Source: Oscheius tipulae
Lineage: Eukaryota > Nematoda > Chromadorea > Rhabditida > Rhabditidae
DNA: 64,000 nt
Assembly (NCBI GenBank): GCA_037178975.1
Contig: JASJZH010000005.1
Coordinates: forward strand, 1,612,001-1,676,000
Direction: 5' to 3'
The translations under genes were made by a program, and so were the position numbers. The notes under the pieces were generated by a model that saw only the letters and a program-made list of their open reading frames with translations, did no database searches and was not told the origin of the DNA. Below are positions 35,236 through 45,926 of this stretch, piece by piece (the first letter of the stretch is position 1; each line of letters begins with the position of its first letter).

Positions 35236-35337
35236 AGTATGACTCGTCTTCTTCTCGTTCTCCTTCTTTCCTTCGTGGTCGCCAATCCCGACTGCTGCAC
35301 CAACGAAGCAAAAATGGCAAGTCAATTGACAACTAGG
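35236..35337 (+). pseudogene. Secreted cysteine-rich peptide gene cut by a repeat
   Basis: MTRLLLVLLLSFVVANPDCC and TNEA match the start of the minus-strand gene at 36,206 (MTRLLLILLGALLASS, then CCTNEN). Directly after CCTNEA the sequence becomes the dispersed repeat (GCAAAAATGGCAAGT) and stops. The signal peptide is kept; the mature peptide is lost. Confidence 0.65.
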
Positions 35338-35360
35338 TCACAAGACAGTTGTGTGGAGAG
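35288..35360 (+). repeat. Dispersed repeat, copy 2
   Basis: Shares GCAA(A/G)ATGGCAAGT, the AACTAGGTCACAAG block and the GACAGTTGTG end with copies at 12,285-12,400 and 60,478-60,575. It interrupts a secreted-peptide gene. Confidence 0.55.
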
Positions 35361-35839
35361 CAGCCCGGGGATGTCGCTCACTTTGCTCGACTAAAAAGCT
35401 AACTGTAGGGCACAGGGATGTACATATTCTTGCACCTAATTAGTAGAAAACATCACGTTTAGTTGTGCGGCTGTTGCTACTATTGTCTTTAAAGAATAAA
35501 TCCTACAAGGATGCTGACTGTCTTGTTTTATGCCACAAATACAGTAAACAACAACTTGAATTTTGTCACGACTTAGAGCGCTAGAACCCTCACTGAACTG
35601 GAATGAATTGCTACGGTAGTCAAAGTGCATCACACTCCCAAAATTTTGTCACATTCGAGCTCAGGGCCCAAAATATGCAGTGGACAATGTTCTGATAGGA
35701 TTGGACCATTACGTAAGCAGCTACGGTATGATGACCGACGGACACACGGAGATTAAAGGTCTTTGCACTAACTTTTGGATATCCGACACTTTAGCACGTT
35801 TCCTGTCTGGCCGCTTCGATTGGTTTCTACAAGAATAAG

Positions 35840-36206
35840 TTTGCAAATTCTGTTGCGTGTACAGTTATCAACGATTGTTGTTTTATGACTTTCAGGCCAG
35901 CGTCGTTAACGCGAACAGAATCAGATAGAGCCTTACCAAGAAGTCCAGACATTGCCACATCTCGACTAGGACAGTTTCCACAGGTGCAGTAACAAGTAGA
36001 AAGCGGAACATGCATCGATGTTGCATGTTCCGTGCAGCAGAACAATGAAAATCGGCACCTTTATTATTACAAGCTGTAAACTTACTGAAACCGCATCCTA
36101 GCTGGTTATAAACGTTGCTGCAATCGTTCTCGTTGGTACAGCAGTTGATCAGAGCATTGCTGCTAGCCAATAATGCGCCAAGGAGGATGAGAAGAAGGCG
36201 AGTCAT
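35840..36206 (-). CDS. Small secreted cysteine-rich protein
   Basis: Exon 1 (36,059-36,206) encodes a signal peptide (MTRLLLILLGALLASSNA) and a Cys-rich segment (CCTNENDCSNVYNQLGCGF, then FTACNN). It ends at a GTGCC donor. A second Cys-rich stretch, CYCTCGNCPSRDVAMSG, lies at about 35,930-35,990 and may be exon 2, followed by a donor-like GTGAAAG. A perfect 10-bp-arm palindrome (GGAACATGCA...TGCATGTTCC) lies in the intron at 36,007-36,033. Extracellular role unknown; could be a small defence or signalling peptide. Confidence 0.5.
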
Positions 36207-36850
36207 TTCAAACCAAAAAGCTGGTGTGAAGGCATGCTAGGGTCAAGTGGGTTTTATATTAGGTGGGCCCACTTAGCTTTTTCATCTTACAAGTAAACGG
36301 CATCGATATGTTAACGGGGGTTTGAACATAGAGCTTGTCTAGTTTTTAATATTCGCATAAGACAGTTTCCTTCTGTGCTCAGAGTTTCACAATGAGGAAG
36401 AGGTCAAAAATGTCGAAGATTGTCAAGCCCTCGCCGCAATAACATCATTTATCAATTTCTTCGATGTTTCAGCATCATTCTTGAGTTTTCCGCACTACGC
36501 TTTTTTCTGCACTCTCTCTCAGTTTCTCTGTCTCTCTATATCTGAAAACCCCTGCATCCCCCCTCATTTCCGGTCCCCTGTCTCCGTCATCCTGCAAATC
36601 ATTCTGAATCCTGGTTATCAGCCACTGGGCGTTGTCACCGCCCTTGTAAATCGCGTCTGTCTCTGTCAAACACCTGATAAGACTGATTTTATAAGGGGGT
36701 CCGATAGTCTTCCGATTCATCCCGAACTTTTGCTCCTCCATTGTCCATTGAACAGTTGTTTGGCGCCTTGGAGAGTTTTGTAGTTTCCGGCTGGAATGGC
36801 GCCTACCGCGATGGCGCCTAAGCATTGGGACACACCCTTGACACGGAAAG
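36207..36850. other. Intergenic, CT-rich tract
   Basis: A CT-rich stretch lies at about 36,505-36,545. No exon recognised. Two overlapping frames of 100-143 codons on opposite strands at 36,475-36,906 look like by-products of low complexity. Confidence 0.35.
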
Positions 36851-36852
36851 GC

Positions 36853-36859
36853 ATATATA
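36853..36859 (+). promoter_or_regulatory. TATA-box candidate
   Basis: TATATAG followed by a GC-rich GAGGGCGGG and, about 65 bases later, a short ATG frame at 36,921 ending at a GTAAAA donor. Similar TATA contexts at 45,919 and 47,903. Confidence 0.3.
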
Positions 36860-37814
36860 GAGGGCGGGAATGTTTTAGCTTTCAGTTCCTGCTTATAAGA
36901 GCTCACTTTTATTTACAACAATGATTGGTTCTTTCCATCTTTGTTTCCAAGTAAAAACGATTCTTAAAATACGGTGATTTTTAGGTACAAGCAAGCTTGT
37001 TGATTCGCCAGGGCGCGTCACGCCTTCGGTTTTGAAGTTGAGGCATGCCGCGCTGCGCTATTACTGGCGGGAACTTCTGCTTCAGAAAAAAAAGACTTCA
37101 GAAACGGGGAAAATCTCAGGAAACCTGATAGAAAGGAAAGGCCTCCTGATGATTGAAACTTGAAAAGTTTTGGTTTCAGTCTCTTCTTTTTTTCGTCTCT
37201 TCTTCTAAAAAATGTGCACTCGCAATACTGATCTAGAAAAAAAGAGTTGTAGGTAGCTTGCGGACACTCCCATTCACCTGTACACTAAATTCGTTTTTCT
37301 AATTTTTGTGATGCAGCGGCAATCTGGAATATTTTTTGTTTTAGTTCCTTTATATAAGAAATTTTTTCTTCCAATGTTGCTTCCTTGAAGAATCCTGTCA
37401 TTTCGAACATTCAAAAACTGCTTGAAAGTGTAACAAAATGTCTGTCTACCCCCCTCTCTTGTACAGCCCACAACCAGAATACTGAACCTCAAAGTGGGCA
37501 ATCACTTTCCCCATTAGCAGCCTCAAGGCTGCCAGCTTCCTTTTTACAACTTTTCTCTGCAAAATTCATGGCAATTTCTGAGTGTTTCAAGTATTTCGTT
37601 CCACAATCTCTGTCTCTCTCGACTCCCCCCCCCTTTGGTTCCTTATTTTCGGTCGGGAACTACGTCAGCGCAACGGGCTACGTCACAACCAAACTTGACG
37701 CTAAATGTCGGGGGGCAAGGATGGTATTGGATGCCCAAAAAATAGTGTGTCTTGCGGCAGCATGAAAAGAGAAAAAGGTACTTATCGACAACATTTTGAA
37801 GCTTCCTATTATGG

Positions 37815-40265
37815 GTAGCCTTGAAACATTGAAAGTGTAACAGTAGTTTTGATACAAAAGTGTAAAGGAAATTTTTTTTGGTTTAGAATTTTGTCAGAAC
37901 AGAGAAAAGACTAGGTCCGCTGCAATATAAAATGTGTTTGGGACCAATTGCTGCAAGATTTTGGGTGTTTCGTATGAAGTGAGCTTGAAGCATTTTATGG
38001 CCAAGTATACCTATTAAAAGATGTTGAGGAGTGATCATGAACTAGTGTATAAAGAAAGAAATAGTCAAATTGATCCATTCTTTTGTAAGCAGCAATGAGG
38101 TTAACTTGAAACATTTTGGGGACTTCTAAGAAATGAATTTAGACTTCGTGTGCAGTTTAAAAAGAAAAAAACTGAAACATTCGTTTAGATGTTGCTCTGT
38201 AATAACCGCGAAGGATATTCATCTGTATATAGAGTTTTGTGCGGGAAAAGAAAACGACGGAATAACATTTTGAAGAAAATCGATTTCTATTAGAGCTAAC
38301 TTTGAAACATTGGAAAAAGTGAGTTGTTTTGGTGCCAAATAATGGAAGAAATCCGGTTTTTGTTAACAGATGAACGAAAACAAATGTATCGCTTACGGTA
38401 TAAGGCAAACTTGAAACATTTTGGTCTCGTGGAAAATGTCGAAGAAGTCGTGATAAAAATACTGAGACACTCGTTTTGATGCTGATATGAGGTGTACTTG
38501 AAACATCTGAGAAACTACATATGTCAGCCACTTATAGCCGTAGAACATGTGAAACACCATTTAGAGTTTAAGTAGATTTGTTCCGTTGTCTTACTGCTGT
38601 TACATTATTGTAAACCTTTTGATCTTGTATGTGAAGTAAGCTTGAAATAATCAAGTTTCAAATGTGAAAGATAGTTTTGGGGATCTGGCAGCTTTCCCAT
38701 CTGGAGTAAGATCGTCTCGGTATACATGTAGAGGACTTGAAACATTCTAGCTTTTTTTTGAAAATGAGATACAACGTATATCAAGAAATATCATAACATG
38801 GTCGTAGATGGAAGTTGTTCAATGCAACAAAGGTAGTGTTTAAATCCTTTAGAATAGGATATATAGTTATGTTGAAATATTTTTTAGGCTGATAGGTGTT
38901 TTGTGTAACTAAAGTTAATTACATGAAAAAGAAAAAAAAAGAAAAGCTACCTGTCGCAGATTATAGCCAGTATATCTGTTTATATGAGTAAACGTAAAAC
39001 ATTTTAGAGACTACAAGAAAAGTTGGTCTGTTCAACAATTCGCGCTAACTAATTGTAGGAAGCTTTTCCCTGTTTATATCAACTGAACTTGAAGCACGTT
39101 TGCGAGCTATCCATAGTTCAGTTTCTGTCTCGCTGATGTCTTTTTTTACCGTGGCTCAGTACGAAGAATGTGTTTTTTTATTCAGGTGGAGTTCAATTCA
39201 CCGATTGAGTGTTGATTACCACAATTTTCCAAATTTATAAATACAGCGAAACAAAAAAAGCTGGAACAGACTCTAGATGAGTTCTTTCAGTATGGCTAGA
39301 TTGCTAAAGAAGTGTGAAAATCATCAAAGTAATAGACTGAACCGTGAGCTGAACTTTTAGTTTTTTACAACATGAAAAAAGGTCATAACAATTTGTAGTT
39401 TTCTGAGCTGGCTATGAAGTAAACTTGAAACATTTTAGACGCTTTGAGAGGATATCCAAAGTACGTACAACTAAAGTATAAAGTCCTTCTCAACAGAACT
39501 TGAAAAATTTCACCGGTTTTTACGTGACATTCGGTTGAGTTATAGTTTTCGCCCAGATGCTTCAAATATCATAGCAGCAATTATGATACAGATATCGTCA
39601 CCGCTTCGGCTCAACCAAGGCTTCCATCCTCTGACAGAGGTCAGTAAATTGGTAGTAACTTGCTTGCTTAACTTTCCAGCTCAGGTTGTACCCGCATGCA
39701 ATTGTGCTCGCTCTAGCATTGATTACGGGTAACTTTATCTTTATCTTATCGTCACCACAAGTCTTACGATGCTGCTAAGACGTCAACTTGAAACATTTCC
39801 CATCTCGATTTCTGAACTTTTCTCACCTTTCTGACTCACAAACCCCCTCCTATTCATGCTCATTCACCCTTCTCATTGACATCTCCATCCCTGACTCATT
39901 TGCTCTCATTAGCACCTCTCTTCTTTTTTTTGCAGGGTACAAAATCTTTGTCCAAGAACTGACTCACGGTTTATTTTTTTTATCAACGCTACGTCAAATA
40001 TTTATTGTTCCCGGTCAGCGGACTGTCAGTCAAAAACTGAGAGAGAGAGAGAGTCCCGAGGTTATCAGACGACGGTATCTTGGCCGAATGACTACGTCAG
40101 AAAAAGGGGAGGGGGTCCTTTTTGTGAGACAGAGGCAGTAGAGAGATCGAAATGATTACAGTAGTTCTCGGGACAAGATAGAAGAATCAAGAAATTCAAG
40201 ATTTTCCTGTATTGTTTGAAAGTGTGAAACATACATACTGTAAAAATTTGAAACGTTGGTCAAAA
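37815..40265 (-). repeat. Array 1 of a TGTTTCA-core motif (minus strand)
   Basis: The plus-strand block AACTTGAAACATTTT recurs at about 37,826, 37,980, 38,109, 38,299, 38,410, 38,493, 38,640, 38,738, 38,872, 39,000, 39,093, 39,426, 39,503, 39,789 and 40,220, at intervals mostly of 80-190 bases and always on the same strand. Many are preceded by ATGAAGT or a similar block. Sequence between copies is not obviously repeated. No protein-coding exon is supported in this stretch. Confidence 0.6.
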
Positions 40266-40802
40266 TTTTTGAGAACTCTTACCAATGTGTTAAAACAGAG
40301 GAAATGTCAAAAGAACGAAATTTCGACGACTGCATCTTTGGAATCACAGAACAAAAGATAGCATTTGGCCGTCACATCTCACCTTAGCAATCTTTTTTAT
40401 CTAGGCAGTGTCTTATGCGTAGAATGAAACAAAAAAACTTGTAAACATGAATATTTGAAAACGTTGAGGCATTGAAAAACTGTCTGCGCACTTTTTGGTG
40501 TTATCGGAATTATATCATGCTCGGATTGGCAGTACAGTTTCAGCTCGGCCTTTGAGAGTAGCATGAAGCCTAAAAAAATAAGGGAAGCAGTGTATGTTCT
40601 ATTTGTTATCTCATTTGAACTGTTGTGCTATACAGGCTTTACCAGGTTTTACACTTATGAAAACCCAAAAATTAGAGACCGAGAATCATTCAATTCATTT
40701 CCCTCGTTCTTTCTCCTAGCCTTTACCGAACCCTCTCAGTATTCTCTGCAATACAGTTCAGGCTCAAGTATCATCGAAGTCATGTTCCTCCAGAGAAACA
40801 TG

Positions 40803-40832
40803 TGTGACGTAGCCGTTTTCGGCTACGTCACA
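40803..40832. repeat. Perfect hairpin 1, 13-bp arms
   Basis: TGTGACGTAGCCG, TTTT loop, CGGCTACGTCACA. Each arm includes a TGACGT/ACGTCA element of the CRE/bZIP type. Confidence 0.8.
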
Positions 40833-40876
40833 CAAGGGAGAGACGGGGCGGGGAAGACTACGGTGTCCTCCCTCCC

Positions 40877-40915
40877 AAGTCAAAAAGGGGGAAGACCCCT
40901 CCTTTTTGACTTCAG
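40877..40915. repeat. Hairpin 2, 12-bp arms
   Basis: AAGTCAAAAAGG and CCTTTTTGACTT are separated by about 13 bases. It lies about 45 bases from hairpin 1. Confidence 0.7.
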
Positions 40916-41717
40916 ATTCCGCCTACCCTTTTCACGGGGTGGACGCTTCTTAGCTATTCTTCTTCCTCGAACTTTTTCTTTGCTTCCAAGTTTGAATAAC
41001 TACTTTACTCTTCCAGGGTAAGATACAGAGAGGATTGGATTAGCAATAATGAATGAATGAAATACAATATCTGTATTTTATTCATTCATTATTACATTGA
41101 ACGTTTTCTTCCGTTATGATCGTATGTTACAGGATTTATGAGGGCGTTCACACAAAACTGTTCATTTTTCATGTGAAGTTCTGTTTTTAGGATCCTGGTT
41201 TTTATGTTTCAAGGAGTGGGTAAAGTAAAACCTATAGAAAACAGTTGCTCCTTGAGTATCTGGCGACTGATTGAACTTAGCAATGATGTGTCAACAGCGC
41301 AAAAAGTGAAATAGTCGACAAATGTTGAGAGCCCAAAACCCAATATTCCCACTTGTTGTGTTTCGATTCAAAACATTTTTGCTAAGTTCAATCAGTAGTA
41401 GACTTCACTCAAAATGTTATGTATGAATAGATTTGGCCAGAAATTTCGTGTAATGGTTGTACCCTGTCTACAGTTGTGAGAACTTTGAGAGGAATTGCGG
41501 AAGAAATGTTCTTCTTTTTATTAGGTTTCAGATAATGTGTATAGCTAGGAAATGCAAAGTAAGTTGTTGACTTGGCATAATTAGAAAAAGCAAAACTATC
41601 TGATTAAACAGTTGCTCCTTCTCTGTCTCTCAGTCTCTCTGCTTTTCTCTTTCCACCCGTACTCTCTCACTAATTCCAAATTTTAAGCTCTCTCCCTCCT
41701 CCTTGTTCCAGTCAAAG

Positions 41718-41921
41718 ATGAGCATTTCTATCCTGAACGATCCCCAGTTCTCTTCGGATGTCTACGACCTTCTGATGTCACAGAAACCTGCCGTGCCAAG
41801 TCTCCAGACCTACCTCGAGTCCAGTTCCGAATCCAGGGCTGTTTTTGGAGCTTCCTCTTTATCCACAGAATCTTGTGTCTGTTTAAGGACAGTAACAGAG
41901 TCTGGAAGACGACTACCATAA
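41718..41921 (+). CDS. Small unknown protein, 67 aa, paralog A
   Basis: Starts MSISILNDPQFSSDVYDLLM, continues SQKPAVPSLQTYLESSSESR and ends ESGRRLP. It follows a CT-rich tract and a CTTGTTCCAG acceptor 7 bases before the ATG, so the ATG is near the start of an exon. Acidic, Ser-rich, no signal peptide or membrane segment. A close paralog lies at 48,887-49,087 with the same CT-rich lead and acceptor, and both end in RLP-stop. Conservation of both frames suggests a real gene. Function unknown. Confidence 0.6.
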   Translation: MSISILNDPQFSSDVYDLLMSQKPAVPSLQTYLESSSESRAVFGASSLSTESCVCLRTVTESGRRLP

Positions 41922-42159
41922 TCCATTTGACTGACCGGTCTAGAAGTAGCTTTATATATCTCTTTCTTGCGAATGAAGGAGTCAATGTTGATCTCGACTA
42001 TCTGTAAACTTTTATTGTTTCAAGCCATTGTAATAAAGGTGCAACTGAAGAAAGTTGTAATAAGTTCAACTGATTTGCAACAAAAGAATGAAACCCTAAA
42101 GTATTGGTTCGTACTGTCGAACAGTATTAAGGAATCCCTCAAATACTTACAGCGATGCT

Positions 42160-42680
42160 GAAACACCTAGAAATTTGGACGCTTCAGTCAGACAATATTT
42201 ACAGATTCGAGTACGAGATCGTAAGACTAACAGTATTGAGACAGGAGCACTATTGCAGGTGCTGAAACACAAAAAGTTCCGACAAGAGACGAGCAGAAGA
42301 TGAGTCATGGGATGAAGACTCTGCAATTTTTGTGATTACCAACAGTCAATTCCGGACCATTATCTACAGATGGTGAAACAAAAATGATAGTAAAATAGGA
42401 AAGTATCAAAATGTAGAGTGTCAGACTTAACAGCCTCTTTGAGGAATAGAAAAATATGTCTTTCGGTACTTTCCGAATCTTGAAAACCACTTCAGAATGC
42501 CTAACTTCGCAGCATAGAACTTGGCAGAACTTTGCAGTATTCCTTCTGTTGAAGCAAAAAGCGGCAGAGAAGATCTTCGCAGATTCTATCGGAGTTTTGA
42601 CAATTTTTGTTTTACTAAACTCACAGAACTACTGAAAAAGTACATCTGCTATTATTACTGGTTGTTGAAACATATATTCC
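42160..42680 (-). repeat. Array 3: sparse TGTTTCA-core motifs
   Basis: GCTGAAACAC at about 42,160 and 42,258, GGTGAAACAAAAA at 42,371 and TTGAAACATAT at 42,663, all on the same strand as arrays 1 and 2. Confidence 0.4.
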
Positions 42681-43204
42681 TTTTTTGCATTCGCTAAATC
42701 CAAAAGAAAGTACATACGTTCCCCGGTTTGGTAAGAGTTTTACATAAGGTTTGGGGGCAATAAGAAGATTTCAACCAAAAAATAACAAAACTAAAAAATG
42801 TCTCATTCCGGTGGGTGAACTCCCCAGGTTTTCGCTCGAAATCTTATCCTGCATGATGCGGTCATAAGCCGACCCCTGAACCAGTTACATCTTCTTCCTT
42901 GTTTTGCTAATCACACACTATCAGCCGTTCCTGTCTCTCTGCTTTCCCCCTGACTATTGACTCTCCGAATCGCGACCAGAAATCTGTCAAATTAGTTACG
43001 TAGTAACTTTCTCTCGCTCTCCTGCTGGCGGTTGTTCTCTTATACAGCAAAACACGACAGCTCCGTTAGTTGACCTCCAAAATTGGAAGTTCAATGAATG
43101 TTTTTGGAAGTGAGGGGGGTCAGTAGTCGTTTTGGCGGGTTTTTGACACGAATTGGTTAATATTTTCCTTATGGATTCGAGAACTAACTTGAATCGTTAG
43201 CCAA

Positions 43205-44440
43205 GGAACTTAAGGAGACGATGAAACAAAATAAAAAAACGGAAATTGCAGTTGTGTCTTTTACAAGATTCGACGGGATTTTTCGGTCAGTGGCAAGGCT
43301 AAAACAAGTACACTAGTACGTAACATATACGTAAGCTATGAAACACAGGCAAAACTCGCAAAAGAGTGAAAAGGTGAAGTAATCCTTAGTCTCAACGGCT
43401 ATAGCAAGTATAATTATTTGGTGTGAATTAGATAGAGATAATGAAACATAAACAAATCTTTTAAACGTGACTTTAACAGTATAATTGTTTTCCTCCGGAT
43501 CCCAACGGCCCAACAACCTCGATTGTTAGCCAATGGTTATATTGGGACGATAAAACATAAACCGAACAAAAGGACGTATTGACAAGATTAGAAAGTTTTA
43601 CATAGTAGCAAGTACCTTTGTTTGTCATGGGTTATATGCAGGCGATGAAACAAAAAACGAAAATTACAAAAGTGGCTTTGAAAGCTAAACATATCTTACA
43701 AGAATGGCACAGACGAGATCTGGAATTTTCGCTTCAGCGAGGGGGGACTTGAACGAGTTCAGATTTTTGCTATGAATTATTATATGTAGACGATGAAACA
43801 AGAGTCAAAAAATAAATGGTCTCTCTAGTATGTTTTGTTCACTCGATAAAGTTCCATTGTTCGACCAAGAGAGGTACATAACTGCAACTTACAAAAGTGA
43901 TTATGACAAGAATTGGCTATTTTCGTCGGTATCCCACCAACAACGGCTTCCCCAGTTAGCCAAGAGTTATAAGGAGACGATTTTTATCACGGATCTAGAA
44001 CACCTAACGAATGCGATTGCTAGCTATGAATTTTATTGAGACGATGAAAAATAAATAGAACTTACAAAAGTGACATTGAGAAGTTCGATCATTTTTCACA
44101 CATATCTCCAACGAAAGCGTCTTTGAGTTATACAAGGGTTATACGGGGACGATGAAACATAAAAAATATAATGACATTGACAAAAACAGTAATATAGATA
44201 CAGCAAGTACCATTGTTTGGAGCAGACAAAACAATAACGAATCCTTGGCATGGAAATGGCATTGACAAGGCAAAGTGGCTTTTTTTGGTTTTTTTCTATG
44301 TAAGTCTGATAGCAAATACAATTGTTACCTGGCTTATTTGAAGACAATGAGACAAAAGCAAAACTTACTAAAGTGAACGTAGAGACGCTTGCAACGAGCA
44401 TCACTACATGCAAATATATGGAGACGTTGAAACCTAAATA
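43205..44440 (-). repeat. Array 2 of a TGTTTCA-core motif with a second conserved block
   Basis: Plus-strand GAGACGATGAAACATAAA-like blocks lie at about 43,218, 43,336, 43,437, 43,548, 43,641, 43,790, 44,043, 44,149, 44,343 and 44,423, mostly 95-150 bases apart. About 20 bases after each lies AACTTACAAAAGTGACTTTG or a variant. The plan is a degenerate unit of about 110 bp. On the minus strand the blocks read TTTTGTAAGTT then ATGTTTCATCGTCTC. No coding exon is supported here. Confidence 0.65.
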
Positions 44441-45059
44441 AATCTTGCAAAAGCTTTTAACTATATTTCATTTTTGCACGTTTGCACCGAAATCTACAAC
44501 ATAGGGCATCACAATCTTTTTGCTTCGAGTAATCTATAGTTACCAGATAGCATTATGCCGGCAATCTTTCCATTCTGCGATCCAAAAAAAACCATATTTT
44601 TCGGTCTCGTCACCTTCATCAAGCCTCTGTACCTTCTATTCCTGTCCTATAGGCCACTTCCCTCGTTCCTAAAAACACGTGCTGCCAGTTCATCAAAAAT
44701 GAATCCACGACGTCACAACGTCGTCGCCCCCCTCCCGTTTCATGAGGTCGTCAGCCTAAAAATGGACACATTTTTGCAGCAGACGGCGGCAGGGGGAAAG
44801 AAACAAAGGGTCACAACAAGACTTTTTTCGGTGAACAATAGACTGCTGGCCTCGACGACGAAAAAAGTGTGTGGTGGACAGTAGGTTGTAATGTTTTTGA
44901 AGAGTGCGAGTGGACCAAGAGAGAGATTTTGATTTCATGACATTGGTAAAAGGAGCGGGAGTTTCGATAGAGTATTCGCACTCGACGCATGTTCCGGAAA
45001 TAATCGTTTTGGTTCGTTTTCAAAGCAAGAAATATAGGTTCAAGCTAAAGTTGTTCTGG
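44441..45059. other. No gene recognised
   Basis: A 109-codon plus-strand frame at 44,555-44,884 has no splice support or motif. A CGACGTCACAACGTCGTCG inverse repeat lies at about 44,708. Confidence 0.3.
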
Positions 45060-45275
45060 TTGAGATGGTACGGGTGAGAATTCCTTTGGCTAGCGAAATG
45101 GTACGGGGAGAAATCCTCTGGCTGTTGAGAAGATACGGGTGGGAGCTGTCTGGCTGCCAAGATTGTACGGATGAGATCCCTCATAAAATTCGAAAAGGTA
45201 CGATTGGGAAATCGAATGACTCTTCAGAAGGTATGAACGAGAATTTGCTGGACTGTTGAGATAGTATGAGATCAG
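45060..45275 (+). repeat. Minisatellite, about 33-bp unit, 6-7 copies
   Basis: The unit GAGATGGTACGGGTGAGA plus about 15 bases ending in TGGCTGTTGA repeats with variation from 45,060. Unit length is near a multiple of three and the plus frame stays open for 64 codons, but there is no other sign of coding. Confidence 0.65.
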
Positions 45276-45918
45276 TCTGCAACTGAACTAAGAATTCAGA
45301 TGGACATAGATGCTTCAGTTATGCTTCTTGATTACCAAAAAAAGCATCGTACAAAAAGAATAATGTTCGTCTCAACCCTGTATAAGATTTTCCGGCTTGT
45401 TTCTGTTGTGTTTCACGGGCAACATATGACACTTTGAGGTCTTGAAATAGTGACGAAGCGGATAGCTTTGAAACAACTTTTAACACATTCCTTGCGTTAA
45501 TATTTAATTTCCCATCGGTTGCTTACCAGAAATGGTACGAAAAACTCGGCGACCATTTGTACATTCACTGAACCAATAGCAGTCTACTCAATATTCTCTC
45601 TCAACTCTTTCGTCTTCACGGTCAGATAGTCTCAATTTTCGTGTATTCATCCCAATGATAAAACCATTCAACTTCCTCTATCCCTGATGAAACCCGTCCA
45701 TCAACTTTTCCCTTCTGCACCCATCAAAATTTTTGACATATTACAGTTTCTTCTTTGTTCTCGCCCCAAGTTGACCGCCCGCTTCGACCTTGACTCCGAG
45801 ACCGGCTACTATAACTTTCATTCTTAGTGACCAGCTGGGGGAAGACGACTACTTCTTCTCTCACGTGGGTCTTTGTTCTTTGGTAGAAATTTTTGTGAAT
45901 TCATTTCGTTTCGAAGAT
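45276..45918. other. No gene recognised
   Basis: AT-rich, no exon recognised. Confidence 0.35.
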
Positions 45919-45926
45919 TATATATA
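45919..45926 (+). promoter_or_regulatory. TATA-box candidate
   Basis: TATATATA followed by GGGAGC and, after about 75 bases, a short ATG frame (46,000). The same arrangement as at 36,853. Confidence 0.3.

Noticed and set aside
40563-41021. 152-codon plus-strand frame
   Set aside because: Spans both hairpins and low-complexity sequence; composition unlike the supported exons.
37815-44440. CRISPR-like array
   Set aside because: Repeats are short, degenerate and unevenly spaced, and the context is eukaryotic with introns.
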